NCBI RefSeq assembly: GCF_914767665.1
Contig: NC_059501.1
Span: 33,580,501-33,644,500, forward strand
DNA from: Harmonia axyridis
Taxonomy: Eukaryota; Arthropoda; Insecta; Coleoptera; Coccinellidae
Direction of reading: 5' to 3'
Length of the DNA: 64,000 nucleotides
Shown: piece after piece, positions 56,879-64,000 of the stretch
How the letters are laid out: every line of letters begins with the position of its first letter
Position numbering within the stretch: the stretch's first letter is position 1
Program-made: the position numbers and the translations under genes
Notes under the pieces: generated by a model
The model's input: the letters and a program-made list of their open reading frames with translations, nothing else
Told to the model about the DNA's origin: nothing
Databases searched by the model: none

Positions 56879-57860
56879 TTCATACCATTGAGTGCTTTTT
56901 CATAATCTGAACTGGGAATGAGAACTTTGAATGATGAATAGCTCTCCGGAAATTTAGATTTGAGTTTCTCACATTTTACGTCCGAAAATTTATCTTTGAG
57001 AAAGTGTTGAAGATCTTCAGCTTTGGTTTGCGGTTTCAAATTAGAAACATGGAAAGCTCTATATGTGAATCTCCGGAACCGCTACCCACAACAAGTGAAC
57101 GCTTTTGTTTGGTAAACTTTCTACGGGAAATAATGTTCCAGTCATCTCCCTTACCATGTGATATCTTTGAGTTAGTAGGTGGGATATTGATTTTAACAAC
57201 ATCAGAATAAGTATTTCCTTTAACAACTTTTTCTAATTTTTTATTGGATGAATCAGTTTGTAAATTTGAATTCGTAGTTTTGGAGTTTTCAATTTTAGAG
57301 GTGGACAAATCAGTGTTTAATTCACCGATAACCATTTCATCTCCCGTACTCACCGGTGGAATATGTGGTGTTGATTCCTTATCTCCATTGTTTACAGATG
57401 GGGTCATTATAATTTCTTTCTTCAGTTTCTCAATTTCATCGTTCTTACTTATGACTATTGATTCCAGTGAAGAGATTTTATATTTCAATAAGGAATTATT
57501 CTCAATCAATAATGAGTTCTTTGCTTCTAACTCCATAATAATTTTGAGTAGAAGTTCTTGGTGAGATGACTCATTAGTAATACTCCTTCCAACAGTATCC
57601 GAAATTGGGGATACTTCACAAGTATTAGGTTCACTTTGGCCTGATGCGATGACTTCATCACAACATTTTTTAATTCGGTTGGCACAACCAGGATGATAAA
57701 CCTTGTTACAAATTTTGCACTTGACAAAATTTTTAATAATAGTTCGCTTACAGATACCGCATTCAGGAATTGATATCTGCAGAGACTCGCTACTTCCAAC
57801 TTTCCTACTCGACGACATATTCGTGAATCGAATGAATGAATGAAGAAATTGGTCTTTCAA
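56764..57860 (-). pseudogene. ORF1 of the CR1-like element (PHD-like finger protein)
   Basis: The first 274 codons (57860-57036) include, near residues 34-67, a Cys-rich PHD-like finger (ECGICKRTI, then CKICNKVYHPGC, then CC), followed by a coiled coil of about 45 residues (LLLKIIMELEAKNS to EIEKLKKEI) and a Ser/Thr/Asn-rich linker. Near 57050 one frameshift breaks the protein; the next frame (57039-56764) continues with LKPQTKAEDLQHFLKDKF, a C-terminal domain possibly RRM-like. It overlaps the start of ORF2. In this family ORF1 binds nucleic acid and forms the ribonucleoprotein; ORF1 with a PHD finger is known from CR1-like elements. An internal methionine at about residue 15 (MSSSRK) may be the true start. 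Confidence 0.8.
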
Positions 57861-58511
57861 TAGTCATAAAAGAATCTTGGAGAGAATTTGATGTAACAAT
57901 ACTGAAATTATGCAACAAAAACAAAAAATTGAAACTTTGTGTGTATACACCTTGTTGTAATGACAAGAAGGTATGTCAAATCTCCTCTATTGATTACAAA
58001 TTTTCAAATTATAGGATCTTTGGTGCAAAATGGGGCCGAAATCTCATCGAACTAATAACTACCGTCAAATATCCTGATTTCGTCCATATTGTTCACCCTC
58101 AAACAATTTTTCAAGGAAAACTGGACGTGTGCCAAAACAAAACGCTCCAGTATTGTAAACTTATGGTGGAATCTTAAACAGGTAGCGAATTTCTGAAAAC
58201 GGAATGTACAGGGTGTTTTTTCAACCTGCAAATTCAATCTGAACTTATCATAATTCCCACCCTGTATTTTCGAAGAAGTGTTGGAATTATTGAAAGTAGA
58301 CAATCAGTGGACAGTTCTTCACTGAAAATTTCATCAATATGATCAAGCCATACCAAAGTTATGAATAAAAAAAAATCGGTCGAATCGGACAAATCACCCT
58401 GTAGACTCTCAATAAAGGCCCCCAACCATAAACTAAACCTTGTTTCGAAACTGCCTTGATTAGTATAAACTTCTCCTAAAATCTGACGATCTCCTCAGGA
58501 ATCACCCTCTA
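57861..58511. other. Gene-free; includes small CAGGGTG ends
   Basis: TACAGGGTGTTTTTTC at 58207 and CACCCTGTATTTTC at 58258 could bound a tiny TIR remnant; the 5' UTR of the CR1-like element may extend into the first part. Confidence 0.35.
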
Positions 58512-59179
58512 TACAAAGTGGCCACTTTTTTAATGGGATTGTATTGGTAACTTTTAAACCATAAAAGTTAGAAGGTCGGTCAAATGGAGAAAAAGTAGCA
58601 TGCATAGAAGCATTATCAAGCAGTTCAAACAAATCGAGATTGTCAGGGCCGGTTATTAAGATATCATAAGAAAAGTAAATTTTGTCATTTTGTTTTTTTT
58701 TTCACATTTTTTCTATTATTATCAAAAAATGTTACAGGAATTTTTATTCGACAGTAAATTATCCTCAATTTGACGTTATCAGATTTCGTATCCAACGTTT
58801 CGTACTCTCTGGGCCACCCTCAACCTCATTTTTTTCAATACTGTTCTGCATATTTTATGACACTTTTCGAAATAACTCCTAACGCTGAATTCAACGATAT
58901 ATCATACAATGTCATTCAAAGTTGATTTTCAGGTGATTTTGACCCTTATCCAATTTTCTTTGGGTCGGATCTGTATTACGTTTAGGTACCTTTAGTTCAA
59001 TTGACAACATGCAATACACTTCGATAAGACAATCAACTTACCCATCTTGAACTAAATGGAACATATCAGAATAAAAAGCAAAAAACCAGTATTAATTAAT
59101 TACATATTTCAATTCATAATAATTTAACGAAAGTATCATTTAATGAAAGAAAAATCAAATGATTATTCGAAAGTAAATG

Positions 59180-59310
59180 AAAATTAATGAAGTAAGTATT
59201 CGAAATGACCACCATTTGGTAAAATGCACTTCACGGTTCTGGAACCCATACTTCTTATACATTTGCTTGTTTCGTCTCCTTGAATACCTTCCAATACATT
59301 CTCAATTTTC
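59180..59310 (-). pseudogene. Transposase C-terminal remnant
   Basis: ENVLEGIQGDETSKCIRSMG leads to CILPNGGHFEYLLH and a stop. The NGGHFEYLL ending marks a Tc1/mariner-type transposase C-terminus. A further open frame upstream (59499-59302, 65 residues) has no recognised match. No catalytic part. Confidence 0.65.
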
Positions 59311-59993
59311 TCGCGAGGAATCACTATTGTTGGATTCGTCATTTGTTCCATTGAAACAAATTACTGAATCGAACTTTATTTTGAGATCATTACGATATAA
59401 TTCTTGCAAGGCTTGGTATTCAAATTTAAAATCATTGTATTCGCGTCTCTTGATTATTTCATTAACATTGGTTTTCGATAAATTCCATTCACTGGTCACA
59501 GTTCTCGATTTTTTTTTCTGGGTTCAATTGAATTTGGTTCTGAACATTGATATCGTTGATAGACTAGTTTTTTCTTACATACACACCAGTAAATTTGGAT
59601 AACAGTCAGAATCACCTGAAAATCAACTTTGAATGACATTGTATGATAAAACATTGAATTCAGCGTTAAAAGTTATATCGAAAAGTGTCATAAAATATAC
59701 AGGTCCGTATTGAAAAAAATTAGGTTGAGGGTGGCCCAGAGAGTACGAAACGTTGGATACGAAATCGGATTACGTCAAATCGAGGATAATTTACTATAGA
59801 ATAAAAAATTCCTGTAACATTTTTTGATAATACTTGAAATAAAGTGGGAAAAAAAGAAAAATTAAAATGACAAAATTTACTTTTCTTATGATATCTCAAT
59901 GAGCAGCCCTGATAATATCGATTTGTTTGGACTGCTTGACAATGCTTCTATGCATGCAACTTTTTCTTCATTTGACCGACCTTCTAACTCTTA

Positions 59994-60641
59994 TGGCTCG
60001 TTGACACGGTGCGAGAAACCACGTGCGTGAAGGCCTCGAATCGTATTCGCATTCGAGCTCGAACCGTGTACCTATACCAACCACGCGCGTGGTCAGTGTC
60101 ACCACGTGCGTGCTCGAACGGGTATTATGCAGGTTTATTAGTTGGCGTTCGAGATTCGTGGTAGAACGTTGTTGATTGCTAAATTAAACAGTGTTTTTTT
60201 TTTAATTATGGCAAAGTGGAGTGAACAACAAATGTCAAACTTTATTCATTTATATGAAACTCATTCTTGTTTGTGGCAAACAAACTCTCCGGAGTACAAA
60301 AATCACGACAAACGTCAGCAGGCTCTAGGGAATATCGTGGAAGAGATGAAAATCCCGAATTTTACAGTGAACGATTGTAAAAATAAAATAAAAAATATAC
60401 GTTCACATTATTGTCATTCTATTTGACACTTTTTTCTTCTTAGTTTTTATTTTTTTTTGCTATTATTACAGCCAAAATTTCACTAACAACACACACACCT
60501 TGTAGTACCGAATTCATTCTTGCAACTGAAAGCTCGAATCGTGTCAACCAATTTCACGAATGTTCTTTCGAGATGCGAGTCACGAATGCTCTTCACGCAC
60601 GTGGTTTCACGCGTTCGAGCTCGCACCGTGTCAACGAGCCA
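59994..60641 (+). mobile_element. PIF/Harbinger element carrying only a MADF gene
   Basis: 648 bp with 22-bp perfect terminal repeats (TGGCTCGTTGACACGG...) and target duplication TTA (59991-59993 and 60642-60644), the hallmark of PIF/Harbinger. The empty site is seen in the opposite arm of the host foldback at about 58560. Subterminal CCACGTGCGTGAAG words repeat in both ends and nearby. It has no transposase gene; only the DNA-binding partner ORF remains. Confidence 0.85.
60208..60426 (+). CDS. MADF-domain protein of the Harbinger element, short form
   Basis: 72 codons from the ATG at 60208 (an in-frame upstream extension to 60142 is not conserved-looking and is skipped). Residues 5-70 form a MADF (Myb/SANT-like) domain: FIHLYETHSCLW, the YKNHDKRQQAL block, and CKNKIKNIRSHY. 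Harbinger elements normally pair a DDE transposase with such a DNA-binding protein that brings it to the ends and into the nucleus. This one stops right after the domain; full-length versions normally continue with a C-terminal interaction region, so it may be truncated. No frame lesion within the domain. Confidence 0.7.
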   Translation: MAKWSEQQMSNFIHLYETHSCLWQTNSPEYKNHDKRQQALGNIVEEMKIPNFTVNDCKNKIKNIRSHYCHSI

Positions 60642-60694
60642 TTATGGTTTTAAAGTTACCAATACAATCCTATTAAAAAAGTGGCCACTCTGTA

Positions 60695-61920
60695 TGGCGC
60701 ATGGATGACGAGCATCCAAAAGCTGACTGTGAAAACTGGATGGAAATAATTGAATCTGTTTGCGATCATTCTATAATTTACAGAAATCATAGCAAAAAGT
60801 TCATTTGGTAAAAAGCAGCAATTGTTTGATATACAACCAAGATCTCCAAGTCTGAAAATTCAGGGTTCAAAATAGTAGGCCTATAAATCCTCGTGTTATT
60901 AAATCTGCCTTCAGATTATTCCTAACAGAGATGGCTTTAAATACAATTAAAGCTTTTCGCTGACAAAACTTTTCGCCAGAAGATTATAGAAGGTTATAGC
61001 TGGGATTGGACATAATATAGTTATCTTGCTGTTCAGTAAAAAGTATCAAATTAAGTTGTTTCCCCTTCGTAAAGCCCGTTTAAACCTAATCCGGCACTAT
61101 CATCAAACACGGCCGTTTATTTCGAAGGAAAGCGCCTCAGTAACCTACATTTCGCCCTTACGACTTTGTTTTGCAGTTCGCCCCTTAATAAATTCGGTAT
61201 TCGGTGAAATGGGACGAGATAAAGCTCTGCTCGCGATCGGCGTCAGTCATGACTTGCATCCACTCCCGAATTTTTCCAATAGAAGAGATAAAATTTTCGA
61301 TGCGAAATATTTCGTGGTCTACAACCACAATTTATAGCGCCCGCTCTGGATATGGGAGTTGAAGTTAAGGTTCCTGACACACGGCGGGGTTGCCATAAAA
61401 TGAATCTCCTAACTATTTTCTCTCCTCATTGAATTGGAAATTCCATTTCCTCCATTTCTACGAAGGTGTCCCGATGATACATATTTCATGACCGTCCCCA
61501 CAGCGCGAACTGAGGTTATTCCAAGAATCTGAACTATTTTGACTACCATTCAACATCGATTTCTCTGTTTGAATCTTCAACTATTTTGGGATTAAAACAG
61601 TTTATTTCTGTCTCAATTGAAATGTTGATTTATTCATTGTTGCAGGATTCACCTTTATTATTCCTTATGGTTCCAAAAATGTTATATTATTTGCTTTCAA
61701 TGATCTTCCTTCTGTTTATTGGACTACACAATTTGACCCTTCCTATAAAATATACTTTTAAGTGAGCCTATTATACATACAAGGTAAATTCTTCTCGCAC
61801 CTTCGAAGCTTTGAAAGACTTTCTCATAATTAATACTTCAGATCAGAAGAAACAAGCATTTTAGCTTTTGCTTTTTCACTTATAATACTTATCCTCATAA
61901 ATAGACTGAATTCTTTGATA
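60695..61920. other. No gene seen
   Basis: A 103-codon plus-strand ORF (61026-61337) has no recognised motif. Confidence 0.4.
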
Positions 61921-61973
61921 GATAAATAGATAGATAGATAATCTTCTTTATTTCAAGTTTTACACACCAAAAG

Positions 61974-62327
61974 CTACATAAAAGATGAAATAACGTCAGA
62001 ATAAAGAACTAAAATCAACAAGTTTTCAGAAACAAAATAATCCCCATAATTGTAAGGTTCCAAATGAATTAACATTCTCTTAACAATTTTCTTAAATCTA
62101 TATAAACTATCACAGCATTTAATATAATTAGGTAGACTATTGAATATTTTAATACACATGTAATAAGGACCTTTTTCACTCAAGGTTAATCTATGATAAG
62201 GATATAATAACTCTTGAGTTCTTGTATTATAATTATGACTAACTCCCATATCAAACTTATCTCTATTTTTAAAAACAAACAGCAAACATTCATAAATATA
62301 CAAAGCGTATACCGTCATTATATCCAT
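61974..62327 (-). pseudogene. RT C-terminal tail of the same element
   Basis: 117 codons with HNYNTRTQELLYPYHRLTLS and KIFNSLPNYIKCCDSLYRFK, the conserved end of CR1-like RT proteins (compare SYQTRHGPLF and RLFNSLPVSIKN in the 33.8-kb copy). The spacer 62328-62499 holds the frame-broken thumb. Confidence 0.75.
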
Positions 62328-62499
62328 ATTTTTGAATTTACCTCTACATCAATCCCTGTACTTCATTTTGCATATGGTTCTGATAATTCTTTTCTGAGCT
62401 ATGAATATTGATTGGACTCTAGAGTTGCCACCCCAGAAGATGATTCCAAATCTAATGATCAATTCACAATTTGCAAGATATAAAATTTTCAAAGTACCC

Positions 62500-63285
62500 T
62501 CATTCATATACTGAGCAACAACCCTGATTCCATAACCAACGAAAGAACACCAAACTTGTTTTTGAAGTATTTATCACTAGCCTATTCATAGAAAACCAAC
62601 TATCAACCTCATTGTAGCAATTCGTTGTTTGTTCAATTATTTCATTGGAACTATTTCCATGTAATAAAATGTTGGTGTCATCAACGTAATTAGTGATGAG
62701 ATATTTATTCAATGACAATGGCAAATCATTTATGTAGATTATAAACAGAATAGGTCCGGCAAGACTACCCTGAGCTATACTCACATCAATAAAAGAAACT
62801 TCAGATTTAACTTTATTATCAACAACAATCTGTTGACACCTATCTGAGAGGAACGACCGTATCCAATCATTAGCCTTACCCCTAACACCATACCTATCAA
62901 GTTTCTGCAATAAAATATCGTGATCCACACAATCATAAGCTTTTTTCAGATCTATAAAAAGACCCAAAGCTAAATTTTTGTTTTCTAAATGATCTATAAT
63001 TGCATTTATGAACTGATAAATATCAGTATCAGTCGATCTTCCTCGCAAATATCCATGCTGACATTGGGAAAAAAGATTACACTCATTCCTAAAACTGAGC
63101 AGCCTTGAACACATCACTAATTCAAAAATTCTGGAAAAGCGGGTAATAAACTTATTGGTCTATAGTTGTCAAGATCATATGGATCACCCTTTTTTAAAAG
63201 TGGTTTTATCAGAGCATGCTTCAACCTATTTGGGAAGATTGAGAATTTCATTGAGTTATTCAATTTATAAGAAAGTATAGTGAAA
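62500..63285 (-). pseudogene. RT fingers and palm of the GATA-tailed CR1-like element
   Basis: Starts with ALIKPLLKKGDPYDLDNYRPISLLPAF (frame changes near 63130), then 205 open codons: HGYLRGRSTDTDIYQF, GLFIDLKKAYDCVDHDILL, VDVSIAQG-type block (here SIAQGSLAGPILFIIYINDL instead of the usual VPQGS) and NYVDDTNIL, in which the first residue of the box is V instead of A but both D are kept. Breaks off at SLVFF where an indel joins the thumb in another frame. Confidence 0.8.
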
Positions 63286-63319
63286 ATATTGTAATACCAA
63301 GAGTCCTGAAACTAAAGAG

Positions 63320-63640
63320 GCCTAGGGAGTATAGGAAACGCAATTCACAACATCGTTTTCCAGTCAATATTTGGTGTGGAATTTACAATAATCGCCTAAT
63401 TGGACCATATATTCTTCCACACAGGCTGAATGGAGTGACATATCTACAATTTTTAATCGAGGATTTGCTAGGGCTCTTGAATGATGGAAGCAATATTCCA
63501 AGAGGAATTTACTTCCAACATGGTGAAGCTCCGGCATATTTCACCGGAAATTTTGAAGAAAGCTCATTTGATCACAAACGCTAGAAAATGTTTAGAAGAG
63601 AGAGGGGTAATTTTCGAAAACAAATTATAATTTTTTCTCC
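63320..63640 (+). pseudogene. Tc1/mariner transposase fragment
   Basis: RFPVNIWCGIYNNRLIGPYI, LNGVTYLQFLIEDLLGLL and YFQHGEAPAYF form the central catalytic part; the normally conserved D of the second box is missing in this copy (QHGEAP). After a deletion a C-terminal piece ARKCLEERGVIFEN remains. Abuts the 5' end of the CR1-like element at 63295. Confidence 0.8.
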
Positions 63641-64000
63641 TATTTATTGTCAATTTCTTTCAGTTCCACACATGTGTATAAATGATACATTTCATATTTT
63701 TATTATTAAATCCATTTTATATTAGTCCAATTTAATGTTCAATGTTAACTCGAGTTTTAGGTTAAATTTAGTGTTGCAAAAAATATTTGATGTCGCCCAT
63801 ACATTCATGTATTGGATGGAATAAGATGCAGCACAATACCTGCATGTTACTGAGAATTTCAATCGATTCAATATGAATAGACGCATTACTCGGAGATTCA
63901 CAGGTCCGTGTTTACTATAAATTGAAAATTTCTAATACTCAATGGTTCATAAAATGATGATGCGAAGTGTGCCATTGATCCTAGTAGGTTTTTTTGAAAG
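63641..64000. other. No feature seen
   Basis: AT-rich end of the window. Confidence 0.45.

Larger units (their letters stand above)
53806..57860 (-). mobile_element. Near-full-length CR1-like non-LTR retrotransposon
   Basis: About 4 kb with ORF1 (PHD-like finger), ORF2 (endonuclease and RT) and an (AAT)n tail at the 3' end (about 53788-53812). The PHD-bearing ORF1 and the RT type suggest the CR1/Daphne group of the Jockey superfamily; the exact clade is uncertain. It has only a few frameshifts and stops. The 5' boundary lies beyond 57860 but I could not fix it, and I found no convincing target duplication. Confidence 0.85.
58512..60694. mobile_element. Foldback Tc1/mariner-type element, host of a Harbinger insertion
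   Basis: Ends TACAAAGTGGCCAC (58512) and GTGGCCACTCTGTA (60694). Left arm 58512-58962, right arm 59597-59993 continued at 60645-60694 after the insertion. Between the arms is a transposase tail on the minus strand (59180-59310). Without the 651-bp insert it measures about 1.53 kb. Confidence 0.8.
61921..63295 (-). mobile_element. CR1-like retrotransposon with GATA-type tail, 5'-truncated
   Basis: Minus-strand RT fragment from the fingers to the 3' end; its tail is a TATC/TATT microsatellite (61921-61943). A similar tail with a short piece of 3' UTR occurs at 11902-12090. The 5' junction at about 63295 abuts a mariner-type transposase relic. Confidence 0.75.

Noticed and set aside
53786..57870. 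Target-site duplication of the CR1-like element
   Set aside because: No matching flanks could be found around the AAT tail and the undefined 5' end.

Overview
The window looks like a transposon-rich, AT-rich insect chromosome segment. It holds many families typical of insect genomes: Jockey/CR1-type and LOA-type non-LTR retrotransposons, an element with a restriction-like endonuclease, Tc1/mariner-type foldback elements with CAGGGTG ends, hAT and PIF/Harbinger relics, and short gypsy-type LTR elements. A beetle is possible but the order cannot be fixed from sequence alone. I find no intact host gene. Nearly every protein signal is a broken transposon gene; two spliced-exon-like segments (3672-3776 and 31838-31894) are the only hints of host transcription.

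Layout. 0-6.4 kb: a 0.6-kb inverted-repeat element, a two-copy 628-bp tandem duplication, a small TIR element and a decayed reverse-transcriptase (RT) fragment. 6.4-7.8 kb: hAT copy with an 8-bp target duplication. 9.5-10.4 and 39.6-40.4 kb: two diverged copies of a ~0.83-kb LTR in opposite orientation. 12.3-12.9 and 43.5-44.1 kb: mariner-type transposase relics. 13.66-16.67 kb: LOA-like retroelement (RT, RNase H, zinc-knuckle tail) on the minus strand, interrupted inside RNase H by a 936-bp terminal-repeat element. 20.3 kb: perfect hairpin. 25.5, 30.4, 41.1, 50.0 and 58.5 kb: foldback DNA transposons. 27.9-29.0 kb: second hAT copy with a transposase C-terminus and a perfectly palindromic insert. 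32.0-32.7 kb: inverted pair with hammerhead-like cores. 33.8-35.0, 52.0-52.8, 53.8-57.9 and 61.9-63.3 kb: CR1-like elements; 37.4-38.0 kb: restriction-like-endonuclease fragment. 46.4-47.8 kb: mini gypsy element. 48.3-49.7 kb: degenerate minisatellite.

The most remarkable object is the element at 14258-15193. It has two 249-bp LTRs (TG...CA, four differences), a 4-bp target duplication (CCTT), an 18-nt primer-binding site complementary to the 3' end of tRNA-Trp, and a purine tract, all reading on the minus strand. Each LTR contains a complete type III hammerhead ribozyme fold and, upstream of it, a tRNA-like segment with A and B boxes of an internal RNA polymerase III promoter. The transcribed strand has no run of four T over the whole element. 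Self-cleavage at the two sites would release a 687-nt monomer. This is the architecture of plant LTR retrozymes, here in what looks like an insect and with an added Pol III-like promoter.
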